From: Thermohalobaculum sp039027855
Lineage (GTDB): Bacteria; Pseudomonadota; Alphaproteobacteria; Rhodobacterales; Rhodobacteraceae
Reading direction: 5' to 3'
DNA length: 64,000 bases
Assembly: GCA_039027855.1 (NCBI GenBank)
Contig: JBCCJI010000015.1
Coordinates: 31,802 to 95,801, forward strand
Shown here: positions 45,401 through 52,571 of the stretch, piece after piece
Layout: each line of letters starts with the position of its first letter
Numbering within the stretch: position 1 is the stretch's first letter
Notes under the pieces: model-generated
What the model saw: the letters and a program-made list of their open reading frames with translations, nothing else
What the model was told of the DNA's origin: nothing
The model's database searches: none
Translations under genes and position numbers: made by a program

Positions 45401-46050
45401 ATGCGCGGCTCAACAGCGGCAGCGTTGGCATCTATGCCGGGGCCGAGATCGAGGCGCTGCGCCTCGACGCCGCGATCACCGCCACCTTCCACGGCGGCGA
45501 CATCGACCGGCGCATCGACGGAACGGACCTGACCGCCGAGGGCGATGCCGATGGGCGCACGATCTCGGCGATGCTGGATGTGTCTTACGACGTCGCCCCG
45601 GCGCTCGGTCTTGGACAGGGCACGCGCCTCGCCCCGGTGGTCGGCGTGGAGTATGTCAGCACCCGGCGTGACGGGTATGAGGAAAGCGGCGCGGGGGCCT
45701 TCAACCTCGATGTCGACGAGGACACGCTGGACCAGACCTTCTTCTCCGCCGGTGTGATGGCCGAGACGGCGATCGCCGCCGGCGACATGGTGATCCGCCC
45801 CGGGCTTGACCTGCGTTACGAGCGGTTGATCGGCGAGCGCAACACGACCTCGAGCTCGGTGCTGTCGGCCATCGGCGGCGCCGGCTTTGTCGACCCCGGC
45901 GCGCTTGAGGGGCGTGACCGCCTGTCAATCGCCGCCGGCGTCGCCGTCGATGTGAGTGAGCGTTGGTCTGCCAGCATCGGCTACCAGGGCGAGATTGCCG
46001 GAAGTTCGACCGCCCATGGCGTGCAGGCCGGTGTCATGCTGAAGTTCTGA
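39463..46050 (+). CDS. Very large type V autotransporter
   Basis: A 2195-residue outer-membrane autotransporter. A signal peptide (about residues 1-33, ending SASGQA) precedes a passenger of roughly 1820 residues that is Asp-, Gly-, Thr- and Ser-rich and made of degenerate beta-helix repeats; a recurring motif is TTG(D/A)xAxGI, as in TTGDFADGVAV. An autochaperone-like segment lies about 1750-1855 (FEVDIFADGSSDLVTALGAV). The C-terminal beta-barrel occupies about 1905-2195 and ends in phenylalanine (GVQAGVMLKF), as needed for BAM insertion. No enzyme motif is seen in the passenger, so adhesion or surface coating is more likely than proteolysis. It stands alone. Confidence 0.9.
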   Translation: MTVASHQWSARFGALLASTSLIALLAPISASGQATSSCTDSTPDSGDTVTCTFVLQDGDAVAITEPIVAPGSTDVTVVIDGRDVDEASDTIAALSGTPAINLGAGATITVLDAGITNGLDFEDLGDGFFLLLADAGIETAQDLVDFLNAEGVDATIEIDAFGNEEVVVPEGQEIAATRAFASVAGPATGDVVVLGAGAPNLVTLGDNDPLDDSEGAIVAVGASGVRTAAGGETQIDLPGGLVSVIGESGAGVLVESGVLRITTEGDPDEVGGGVVVAGDGAAAVRTLGEANAVIVDTTNAGFVSVGNDTATLDLDSPRSAVDINLRFNDAFTDEDIEIVPGIGANTALLSAGDNAPVIKSIGDESIFSLRASVDSDTLDVGFGSAGSNSPIIRREGANSIASVLLLNLSLTTLGDQSPVFDLAEDSNSTLVLELSDLTISTEGEGSGVFDLAPSDGGGESDLTLVIGETEIVTSGGASIGLEFNQSGGAPRSDVNSSLTVQTTEIRTSGDGTPAFVLNGLIDDGVLAVALVDTSLATSGEKATGAVIDASVTGSGESTVAVEGVDISTSGASAVGLDLTIGVDGDGSSTFAMADSTVTTTGDLADGILVSDIATRTGAAAATLSTATLAPVGEVSTTAAVSGAFSYAFTIGEGVTGFTVDSTVDPAGDGSAEIVFDHEAFAATSEGGREIVNNGTIFGDVFGLSFEDGEAHSVTDNGLISSSRIDDLNATAVSFGAGDDLFELQAGSQTVQSVNGGGGGQDVFVLGGDVDADFDVERLGTQFLDFELNRKAGLSTWTLSGVVNDFWTIEGGSLVVTEDTFLGGRERFLVTGGRTRTFDAAMEMDVIVDTFGQLVLDDSDVIVSALGANAIQIEGQSMRAPDAPLAERGDIVLLGDTVVQSAREAAIRSLGDGDVFTVTMLAETLGAPTLRSIADDMAALSIDGTGSTVTVIAANPTGGAPSTAALIQTLGDDAPGIGGGGGTDLTVDADSLQLLTEGAGSAGISLVGDGISLDVTNARSDDAPALAGPLMATEGFDAPVIEVLGDGADVAVTLDLGGSRVETTGQESDVLKVEGSGNTVSVAAFNGAFSTTERLSRVLNLVDTGDGANITVTTSGNTFSTTGDSAEIFRFADNGGGSTVILTSTADEITTTGDFAAGIDVDVSDGRTARISLIDGSIMTGGAAANGLEMIEPASQGGTTVLNLLGQSITTTGDDALGVALDARATGGSDATVTFGATGSGGMAIATEGNSAAALRFLVGADDSSTSTVSISDTAFSTAGTLSPGVDLISGVTGPGASLDVRFADTTIDTTGAESTGLILSPDLDDIAAALDLGNLAITTAGAGSHGIELGANSTLAFAGSIETALDGAIGVLMGPAATLDMSGTIDTLGEGSSGIWLEDTGTVTLSGAITTAGVLAYGIGGEGRDFDVTVTDTGTIDTTGTWAAGIWLDYLPGSLATGTIVMDGRISTTGDFADGVAVGYDRDLGGKDTPDGNAGVVTVGGLVETTGTESHGLSAYLTSNALATFNVTDGGVVDVSGTDASGIYIRSGGNSAAVARAVVTIAEGAQVSAVDAAGVGEGNETPNSPDIETTLTIAGTLEGGGTDALAADLRGGDDTIIVLPTAVIVGGVDLGEGDDTLIFDGAVGTVGDIDLIAETATFAVDVESIEKRGQGTWIFGGIDVPADVDFAPGRVVEGISILTADFASFDASTGPAGRLESDGDAGVGDFTNEGSFAPGGTGAAGDFSVAGDLVFTEGGTFEVDIFADGSSDLVTALGAVTLGGTLVVNAENFPAGFPPTQDYVILTAPDPLAGEFAEVTDNLPDLAVEVTVTDAVADDPGTEADETAPSTVVVSYGQDVENVSDKSIIPNSLQASHRAARAFNDTLIGRSVTTRSAGGLAIAHGEGARLSAKAGPGGQTGAVWAMAFGAFADVDGTGDNQGYDTSGGGAAVGFEILQSFAGADLTLGIAGGFTRTGVDSGASDARLNSGSVGIYAGAEIEALRLDAAITATFHGGDIDRRIDGTDLTAEGDADGRTISAMLDVSYDVAPALGLGQGTRLAPVVGVEYVSTRRDGYEESGAGAFNLDVDEDTLDQTFFSAGVMAETAIAAGDMVIRPGLDLRYERLIGERNTTSSSVLSAIGGAGFVDPGALEGRDRLSIAAGVAVDVSERWSASIGYQGEIAGSSTAHGVQAGVMLKF

Positions 46051-46119
46051 GGCTGGGGAAGGGCGTCGATCTTGTCGCCATGGGCGGTCGTGGGCCGCTC
46101 AGCGTGGCGGTGGCAAGAT

Positions 46120-46437
46120 TCAGTCGCCGCCATCGCCGTCGCTGTCCCCCTCGGAACTGTCCCATTCTTCCCTCGGGTCCGTCTCGGACCGTCGCTCGCT
46201 GCCATCGAGTTCGATCCAGATATAGACCGTCACGCCGCCGGTTTCTTCGATCCGCAGCGACCGCCGCCGCCGCCAATAGGGCCAGGTCACCCACATGAAG
46301 ATGAGGCCGAAAAGCGGGAAGAGGTGGACCAAGACCATGAGCGCCATGTCGTCCTGCACGCTCTCATCCTGCCAGAAGGCCCAGAGGAAGGCGCAGGACA
46401 GCGCTGTCCAGAAGATCATGAAAGGGAACTTAGCCAT
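46120..46437 (-). CDS. Small membrane protein of unknown function
   Basis: A 105-residue protein with two transmembrane helices (about residues 4-22 and 30-54, the latter ending FMWVTWPYWRRRR) and an acidic cytoplasmic tail ending SSEGDSDGDGGD. The start at 46437 has TGGAG four bases upstream; an in-frame extension to 46644 is proline- and arginine-rich and unlikely. It is convergent with the autotransporter and divergent from the desaturase-family gene. I do not recognise the family. Confidence 0.6.
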   Translation of the reverse strand: MAKFPFMIFWTALSCAFLWAFWQDESVQDDMALMVLVHLFPLFGLIFMWVTWPYWRRRRSLRIEETGGVTVYIWIELDGSERRSETDPREEWDSSEGDSDGDGGD

Positions 46438-46670
46438 CTCACTCCAGGGGCGTCGTCGCTCGATCACGCCGACGAAAATCGACACGCCCTGACAGCAAGG
46501 TAGCGCGATTGCACCGAGTGTTGGGGCAGGGTTAGGCGCCCATGCCGGAGAGACTACGACACGCTGCGGGGTGACGCTGCGGTTCTGCGCCGCTCCATGT
46601 GATCCTCGGTTGCAGAGTTGTGACGGCTCAGCCACGTTTTGCACGGTTAGGCACAGGTGGGGAGAGTGCC

Positions 46671-47471
46671 ATGGAAGACGCGATCACGACGCTTTCGACA
46701 CTGGCGTCGGCCTTTTGGCCGGTGGGGCTTGGCATCTGCCTCGCCGTGGCGCTGGAGCGGCTGATCCCGAACGGCGCGCGGCCCAACCTTGACGGTCTTC
46801 GCTGGCTGCAGACCGTGATCATTTATCTCGCCGGTATCGTCTTTGCCCGCCTGGTCCTGCCGGTCACCGTCGCCGGCGCCGCGGTCACCGCGAGCGAAGG
46901 CGGTATCGGCCTGTTCAATCAACTGGCCTTGCCGTTCTGGCTAGTGCTCCCGCTATCGCTCCTCGCCCTCGACCTCGGACAGTACTGGCGCCACCGGCTA
47001 CACCACGCGACCGAGCTTTTCTGGCGCATGCACCGTTTGCATCACGCCGACGAGGAGATCGACACGCGTACGGCCTTCCGCTTCCACCCTTTCGAGGTGG
47101 CGCTGGCCGTGCTGGTCGATCTTGGCGTCGTCTTTACTTTGGGTGTGCCGCCGGCGGCGATCGTCGTGTTCTTCGCCGTCGTGGTGTTCTTTGACATCTG
47201 GGAGCACGCCAGCGTCGCGACGCCGCCCTGGACCCGACGGCTGCTGCCGGTCTTTGTCACGCCCGAGATGCACCGCATGCATCACGGTGACGATCCAGCG
47301 CTCTACAACGCGAATTTCGGCATCGTTTTCTCGCTCTGGGACAGGCTGTTCGGGACATTCCGTCATCCCGCGATGCTCACGCAGGATGTCCGTCATGGGC
47401 TCGGCGTCGAGAATACGCTTCGCTTCAACACCTTGGGCCGTCTTTTGATGGATCCGTTCCGCAAGGGCTGA
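46671..47471 (+). CDS. Sterol desaturase/fatty acid hydroxylase family protein
   Basis: A 266-residue di-iron membrane enzyme. It has about four transmembrane helices and the histidine clusters HRLHH, HRLHH (about 122-126) and HRMHHG typical of the fatty-acid hydroxylase superfamily. Such enzymes hydroxylate or desaturate lipids, carotenoids or sterols; the substrate is not evident. GGGGAGAG precedes the ATG at 46671; an open frame to 46599 is rejected. The VPEID-CTERM genes follow 91 bases later on the same strand. Confidence 0.88.
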   Translation: MEDAITTLSTLASAFWPVGLGICLAVALERLIPNGARPNLDGLRWLQTVIIYLAGIVFARLVLPVTVAGAAVTASEGGIGLFNQLALPFWLVLPLSLLALDLGQYWRHRLHHATELFWRMHRLHHADEEIDTRTAFRFHPFEVALAVLVDLGVVFTLGVPPAAIVVFFAVVVFFDIWEHASVATPPWTRRLLPVFVTPEMHRMHHGDDPALYNANFGIVFSLWDRLFGTFRHPAMLTQDVRHGLGVENTLRFNTLGRLLMDPFRKG

Positions 47472-47562
47472 TGCCCGGTGGCCGTCAGATTATTGACAAT
47501 TGACCATACGGAAAATGCCGTGCAGGCTTCAGACAACCTAAGGTTGATCAGGAGTGCTGATA

Positions 47563-47742
47563 ATGCGCATTGGAGTTGTTGCAGCGGCGGGGCTCATCCT
47601 GCTACCCGGGCTGGCTTTCGCAGGGATCAACCAGGTGGTCGAGGTGCCTGAGATCGACGCCATGGCAGGTCTTGGTGCCATGGCGGCCGTCGGCGGTATC
47701 GCGGCGCTGGTTTGGGAACGCCGTCGCAACCGTGACGATTAA
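47563..47742 (+). CDS. Minimal VPEID-CTERM sorting-domain protein 1
   Basis: A 59-residue exosortase substrate. A signal peptide (residues 1-20, ending GLAFA) is followed by only about seven residues (GINQVVE) and then VPEID, a hydrophobic helix (AMAGLGAMAAVGGIAALVW) and the basic end ERRRNRDD. This is the complete VPEID-CTERM signal, recognised by the exosortase E/protease encoded downstream. After signal-peptide removal and cleavage near VPEID, the product would be a peptide of about ten residues. The ATG at 47563 has AGGAG eight bases upstream. It is a close paralogue of the next gene. Confidence 0.87.
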   Translation: MRIGVVAAAGLILLPGLAFAGINQVVEVPEIDAMAGLGAMAAVGGIAALVWERRRNRDD

Positions 47743-47851
47743 TCCAGGGTAGGACACAGCTCCCGGCGGTACCGGATTGATCTAAGTCACTATTTCGTTG
47801 ACGGGCGTCGCCCCGTCACACATCGTCGTTGCGTGTTGTGAGGAGGGATCA

Positions 47852-48037
47852 ATGCGCATTTTGCTATCGCTTATCGCTGTGGTGGTCATCGTACCGACAA
47901 TGGCCCTTGCCGGGACAGTGGGTTCGCCGCCTGTTGACGTGCCCGAGATCGATGCCATGGCTGGGCTGGGTGCTCTCGCCGCCATCGGCGGCATCGGCGC
48001 GCTGGTTTGGGAGCGTCGTCGCAACCGCGACGAGTGA
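47852..48037 (+). CDS. Minimal VPEID-CTERM sorting-domain protein 2
   Basis: A 61-residue protein of the same design: signal peptide (1-20, ending TMALA), a linker of about eight residues (GTVGSPPV), then DVPEID, a hydrophobic helix and WERRRNRDE. The sorting region is nearly identical to that of protein 1 in both amino acids and bases, so the genes arose by duplication. The ATG at 47852 has AGGAGGG four bases upstream, a stronger site than that of gene 1. Confidence 0.87.
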   Translation: MRILLSLIAVVVIVPTMALAGTVGSPPVDVPEIDAMAGLGALAAIGGIGALVWERRRNRDE

Positions 48038-48215
48038 CCCGCCGAAGGCCTGGTGCCATGCTTCAGCTGCGAGCTTCGCGATGGTCGCAGCGCTTGAGTG
48101 CTGCCGCCACGACGCCCAAAGCGGTGCGAGACGTTTTGGGCAGACCAGCCTGTGAAGGATGGGTAGTGCGGCAGTCATCGGTGGCGCTACCCTAACCCAG
48201 CGAGTGATGTGGTAG

Positions 48216-49868
48216 ATGAGCGACGCGGGAACCGAGGTGAAATCGCGGTTCGACGTGCCGACGCTCGGCGGCGCAGCGCGCTTTCTCGACAGCCGCGTGG
48301 TCCTGATCGGTGCCCTCGCTGGCGTCGAACTTGTTCTCCTAACCCTGCTCTACACCGTCAATCTGGAATTCGAGTGTCAGGAGCTGGCGTCACGGCGCTT
48401 TTGCGACGAGGCCAGCATGAGCGTGACGCGCGCGCTCCTAGCGCTGAGTTTCGTCGTGCTCGTGGTCGTCGCGCGGCCCGCGCGGGTAACAGCTTTCATC
48501 GGCGAGACGCGCGGTATCTCGGTGGGCGGGCGATGGCTCGGTCTGCACGCGCTCGGCTTCGCGGTGATCCTGCTACCCTGGTTCATGCTGAACGGGTTGG
48601 ACGATCCGACAGTCTTCACGGTGATCGTGGCGCTCTGGCTGATCGGCTGCAGCGTCGCCGCGTTTGGCGCCTTTCGCTATGTCGCAGCACCCGCGCGCTG
48701 GTGGCGGGCAGTTGTGGAGGCCGGCCCGTTGATGCCCGTCGCCGTGCTTTTCGGCATGGCGCTGCCCAACCTTGCACTGATGATCCAGCCCGTCTGGAGC
48801 GTCGGGCCGATCACCGATCTGACCTTCGAGGCGAGTGTCGGCCTGCTCGATATGTTTGGCTTAGACGCCGAAACGAAGCCCGCCGAGTACATCGTCAGGG
48901 TCGAGGATTTTGCGGTGCGGATCAGCGCCGCCTGTTCGGGTGTCGAAGGTTTCGTGCTGATCACCGCCTTCACGCTCGGCTATACGTGGATCTTCCGGGA
49001 TCGCCTGCGCTTTCCGATGGTGCTGATCCTCGTGCCCCTCGGCCTGCTGCTGAGCTGGTGCTTCAACGTTTTGCGCATCGCGATGCTGGTGGCCATCGGC
49101 GCCGGCGGGGCCGAGCGCCTTGCGGCGGAGGGGTTCCACAGCCACGCGGGCTGGCTCATGTTCACGGCGCTGTCGCTGGGACTGATCGCTGCGGCCGAGA
49201 CTGTGCCGGCCTTTCAAAAAGCCGCCCGCGCCCCGCGCCGCGATATGCCGCCGATCCTGCGTGACCCGGTGGCAGCCGAGATCCTGCCCTTCGTGGCCTT
49301 CATGGCGGCGGGGCTGGTGCTCTCGACCTTCACCTCGACGCCGGCGCTTTGGTACGGGGTCAAGGTGGTGGCCATGGCCGCGGCGGTCTGGACCTTCTGG
49401 CCCCTGATCCGCCCACAGCTGGCTTGGCGGCCGGCTTTCACGGCCCCGGCGCTGGGTCTCTTCGTGGGCATCGCCTGGATCCTCGCCGCCGACCCGGTGA
49501 CCGAGACCTCTCCCGTGGCGGAGGCGCTGGCAGGGCTTGGTCCGGCAGCCCTGGTGTTTTGGATCATCCTGAGGGTTGCCGGGACGGTCGCGCTCGTGCC
49601 GCTTGTCGAAGAGATGTTCTTCCGCGGCTACCTGATGCGCCGGCTCTCCGCCCTCTCCCTGCTCGGCCCGCTTGGCGCGGTCGTGGTGACATCGGTGCTG
49701 TTTGCGATGTTGCACAGCGCGTGGCTATTGGCCGGGGCGGCCGGCGTTCTGTTCGGGTGGCTGGTGCTGCGCACGGGGCGAGTGTCGGATGCCGTCGTGG
49801 CGCATCTTGCGGCCAACGCCCTGATCGCGGCCTATGCGGTCGCCACCGGCAATTTCGACGCGATCTGA
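48216..49868 (+). CDS. xrtE: Exosortase E/CAAX-type protease fusion (VPEID-CTERM system)
   Basis: A 550-residue polytopic membrane protein with two parts. The N-terminal exosortase has the catalytic triad in context: C240 (SAACSGVEG), R287 (FNVLRI) and H308 or H310 (FHSHAGW). The C-terminal part is a CPBP/CAAX protease with E465/E466 and R470 (VEEMFFRGYLMRR), H500 (AMLHSAW) and H530/N534. This fusion is the dedicated sortase of VPEID-CTERM proteins, two of which lie just upstream. It would cleave the VPEID signal at the periplasmic face and join the product to a cell-surface acceptor. The ribosome site is weak. A GCTGCGA/TCGCAGC inverted repeat (48066-48091) separates it from the substrates. 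Confidence 0.92.
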   Translation: MSDAGTEVKSRFDVPTLGGAARFLDSRVVLIGALAGVELVLLTLLYTVNLEFECQELASRRFCDEASMSVTRALLALSFVVLVVVARPARVTAFIGETRGISVGGRWLGLHALGFAVILLPWFMLNGLDDPTVFTVIVALWLIGCSVAAFGAFRYVAAPARWWRAVVEAGPLMPVAVLFGMALPNLALMIQPVWSVGPITDLTFEASVGLLDMFGLDAETKPAEYIVRVEDFAVRISAACSGVEGFVLITAFTLGYTWIFRDRLRFPMVLILVPLGLLLSWCFNVLRIAMLVAIGAGGAERLAAEGFHSHAGWLMFTALSLGLIAAAETVPAFQKAARAPRRDMPPILRDPVAAEILPFVAFMAAGLVLSTFTSTPALWYGVKVVAMAAAVWTFWPLIRPQLAWRPAFTAPALGLFVGIAWILAADPVTETSPVAEALAGLGPAALVFWIILRVAGTVALVPLVEEMFFRGYLMRRLSALSLLGPLGAVVVTSVLFAMLHSAWLLAGAAGVLFGWLVLRTGRVSDAVVAHLAANALIAAYAVATGNFDAI

Positions 49869-49875
49869 GCGGGCA

Positions 49876-49890
49876 CGGCCTGTTAGGCCG
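49876..49890. terminator. Short palindrome between convergent xrtE and potA-like genes
   Basis: CGGCCT-GTT-AGGCCG forms a 6-base stem with a 3-base loop and overlaps the potA-like stop codon. It lacks a T-tract, so it is at most a weak terminator or 3'-end hairpin. Confidence 0.35.
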
Positions 49891-50929
49891 GCAACACCGT
49901 GACCATCTCGGGATCGACGCTGAGCGTCAGGAGATCCCCGGGCGCCGCGGCCGCGGTGGCAGGGAGATGCGCCACCAGCGTCGTTCCCTGCCGGCTGTCA
50001 CCCAGGCAGGTCAGCTTGCGGTGCGTGCCCTGAAAGACCGCATCTACGATCCGCGCCGTGGTCAGCGGGGCCAGCGTGGTATGGCCCGCGGCGCTGAGGT
50101 GCTCGGGCCGGATGCAGGCCAGCGCCATGGTCCCCTCGGCCAGTGCCGTGGCATCGCCGAGCGGGCCCAACACCGTCTCGACTCGGCCGCCTGTCACGCG
50201 GCCCGGCAACATGTTCATGTCGCCGAGGAAGGTCGCGGCAAAGCGTGAGCGGGGCGCACGGTAGACCCGTTCGGGCGGGCCCGCGTCCTCGATCCGGCCG
50301 GCATCCATCACCACGACGAGATCGGCGATGGCCATGGCCTCTTCCTGGTCGTGGGTCACATGCACGAAGGTCACGCCGACCTTGGCCTGGATCGCCTTCA
50401 ACTCGGCCTGCATCTGGCGGCGGAGGTTGAGATCGAGCGCACCGAGCGGCTCGTCGAGCAGCAGGACATCCGGCTCGACCGCCAGCGCCCGGGCCAGCGC
50501 CACGCGCTGGCGCTGCCCCCCCGATAGCGCGGCTGGCCGCTTGGCGCCCTGACCGGCGAGGCCCACGAGATCCAGCATCGCCTCGGCACGCGCCGCCCGC
50601 CTCGCCCGCGACTGGCCGCGCATGCGCAGGCCGAACCCCACATTCTCGGCCAGCGTCATATGCGGAAACAGCGCGTAGTCCTGAAACACCGTCGTGGTCG
50701 GCCGCTGCGCTGCCGGCACGCCGATCATGTCCCGCCCACCGATGCTCAGACGGCCCGTATCGGGGTCGTCGAACCCGCCGATGATGTTGAGCAGAGTGGT
50801 CTTCCCGCAACCCGAAGGGCCGAGCAGCACGCAGAAGGCGCCGGCCGGCACCTCGAGATCGATCCCGTCGAGCGCGCGCGTTGCACCGAACCGGCGGGTC
50901 AGCCCCGCGATCTCGATCGGTGCCGTCAT
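49883..50929 (-). CDS. Spermidine/putrescine-type ABC transporter ATP-binding protein (PotA-like)
   Basis: A 348-residue ATPase with Walker A LLGPSGCGKTTLLNII, signature LSGGQRQRVALARAL and Walker B VLLLDEPLGALDL. A C-terminal TOBE domain (about 240-345) is typical of the PotA/MalK group. ATGA overlap with the upstream permease. It is the last gene of a binding protein-permease-permease-ATPase operon. Confidence 0.9.
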   Translation of the reverse strand: MTAPIEIAGLTRRFGATRALDGIDLEVPAGAFCVLLGPSGCGKTTLLNIIGGFDDPDTGRLSIGGRDMIGVPAAQRPTTTVFQDYALFPHMTLAENVGFGLRMRGQSRARRAARAEAMLDLVGLAGQGAKRPAALSGGQRQRVALARALAVEPDVLLLDEPLGALDLNLRRQMQAELKAIQAKVGVTFVHVTHDQEEAMAIADLVVVMDAGRIEDAGPPERVYRAPRSRFAATFLGDMNMLPGRVTGGRVETVLGPLGDATALAEGTMALACIRPEHLSAAGHTTLAPLTTARIVDAVFQGTHRKLTCLGDSRQGTTLVAHLPATAAAAPGDLLTLSVDPEMVTVLPA

Positions 50930-51705
50930 CGCCGCCTCAGGATGGCGAGCTCGATGCTGAGCACGGCGAGGGCCGAGACCAGGAAGACGACGCTGCCGAT
51001 GGCATTGGTCTTAGGGTTGAGGCCCGAGCGGAGCAGCGACCAGATCTCGACCGGTAGCGTGACGTCGAAGCGCGAGAGCAGGAAGGCGATGATGAACTCG
51101 TCCCACGAGAACGTCACCGACAACAGGAAGGCGGCGAGCAGCGCGGGCAGGATCATCGGCGCGGTCACCAGCGCCATCACCTGCCATTCGCGCGCGCCGA
51201 GATCGCGCGCCGCCCGTTCCGCCGCTTGCTGCGGCGGGCCGAGGGCGGCCGCGCAGATCGCAAAGCAAAGCGGCGTGTTGATCACCACATGGCCGATGGC
51301 GACGGTTGCGAGCGACAGGCGAAGGCCCATCAGGTTGAGGCTGGCCAGCAGGCCGAGACCGATCACCAGGTAGCTGACCGAAAGCGGGGCTGTCAGCGCC
51401 GCGCGGATGGCCGTGGCGCCCGGAAGGCAGCCGCTGGCGACCGCGCGCGCGGCGAAAAAGCCGAGCGCAAGCGCCACCAGCGACGAGAGGCCGGCCACGC
51501 CGAGCGAATTGGCAAGCGCCGCCATCAGGTCCTCATCGGACAGCACCGCCTCGTGCCAGCGGAGCGTGAAGCCGCGAAAAGGCGGGATCGGGAACCGCCC
51601 GTCCTGGAACGAGAACAGCGCCAGCACCGCCACCGGCAGAAAGATGAACCCGTAGAGCAGCGCCATATAGGCCGCGCAGGCGAGCATCCTCGGCAGCCCT
51701 GTCAT
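50926..51705 (-). CDS. Spermidine/putrescine-type ABC transporter permease (PotC/PotI-like)
   Basis: A 259-residue six-helix permease with the EAA loop AERAARDLGAREWQVMALVTAP and the conserved FSWDEFIIAFLLSRFDVTLPVEIW segment of PotC-type proteins. The start at 51705 (MTGLPRML) overlaps the PotB-like stop as ATGA; the longer open frame to 52179 is antisense noise over that gene. Confidence 0.9.
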   Translation of the reverse strand: MTGLPRMLACAAYMALLYGFIFLPVAVLALFSFQDGRFPIPPFRGFTLRWHEAVLSDEDLMAALANSLGVAGLSSLVALALGFFAARAVASGCLPGATAIRAALTAPLSVSYLVIGLGLLASLNLMGLRLSLATVAIGHVVINTPLCFAICAAALGPPQQAAERAARDLGAREWQVMALVTAPMILPALLAAFLLSVTFSWDEFIIAFLLSRFDVTLPVEIWSLLRSGLNPKTNAIGSVVFLVSALAVLSIELAILRRR

Positions 51706-52550
51706 CGCCCCGACCGCATCCAGCGCGCGAGACCCAAATAAGTAAGCGTGACCGCCACCATCAGGATAATCGACAATGCGGCGGCCATCGGCAGATCGGC
51801 ACGCCGGCCGATCTGCAGCATCACCAGTTGGGGCAGCGCAAGATCGTTCCCCCCGCCCAGGATCTGCGGCGTCACGTAATCCCCGATGCAGAGCGCGAAG
51901 GTGAGAAAAGCGCCAACCGCAACACCGGGCAGCGTTAGCGGCCAGACCACATGGCGAAACGTGCTCCACGGTCCCGCGCCCAGATCGGCGGCGGCCCGGC
52001 GCAGGTTGGGCGGCATCTGCACGAGGCTGGCATAGATGGTCAGTGTCAGCAGCATTGTGAAGAAATGGGTAAAGCCGATCACCGTCGCCGCCCGCGAGTT
52101 GGCCAGCTCGATCAACGGCAGGCCCATATCGCCCAGAAAGTCGTTGATCACGCCGCGCCGCGCCAGCACCAGCGACCACGCGTAGGAGCGGACGACATAG
52201 GACGTCCAGAACGGGATCACGGCGAGCGCGAGGGCCAGGCGGCGATACCGCTCGGGCATCTCGACGGCGATGATCCAGGCCAGCGGATAGGCGAGGGCCA
52301 CCGACAGCACCGTGACACTGAGCGTGATTTCCAGGCTGTTAATCGCCGCCTCAACAAAGGCCGGCCGTTCCAGGAAGGCCGCGTAATTGGCGAGCGACCA
52401 GGCGGCCACCAGCCCCTCGTCACTGCGCTGCCACAGGCTGAGCACCGCCATGGTCATGAAGGGTGCCGCGAAGAACACCGCGGTCCAGATCAGCGCCGGG
52501 GCGGCGAGCATCAGGGCCCGCCGCCGCTCTCGCATGGCGATGGTCGTCAC
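51702..52550 (-). CDS. Spermidine/putrescine-type ABC transporter permease (PotB/PotH-like)
   Basis: A 282-residue six-helix permease containing the PotB-type motif IPFWTSYVVRSYAWSLVL, the EAA loop LRRAAADLGAGPWSTFRHVVWPL and GDYVTPQILGG. It starts 21 bases after the binding-protein gene and ends in an ATGA overlap with the second permease. Confidence 0.9.
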   Translation of the reverse strand: MTTIAMRERRRALMLAAPALIWTAVFFAAPFMTMAVLSLWQRSDEGLVAAWSLANYAAFLERPAFVEAAINSLEITLSVTVLSVALAYPLAWIIAVEMPERYRRLALALAVIPFWTSYVVRSYAWSLVLARRGVINDFLGDMGLPLIELANSRAATVIGFTHFFTMLLTLTIYASLVQMPPNLRRAAADLGAGPWSTFRHVVWPLTLPGVAVGAFLTFALCIGDYVTPQILGGGNDLALPQLVMLQIGRRADLPMAAALSIILMVAVTLTYLGLARWMRSGR

Positions 52551-52571
52551 GGGCGCGCCCGGGCGTCTGCG

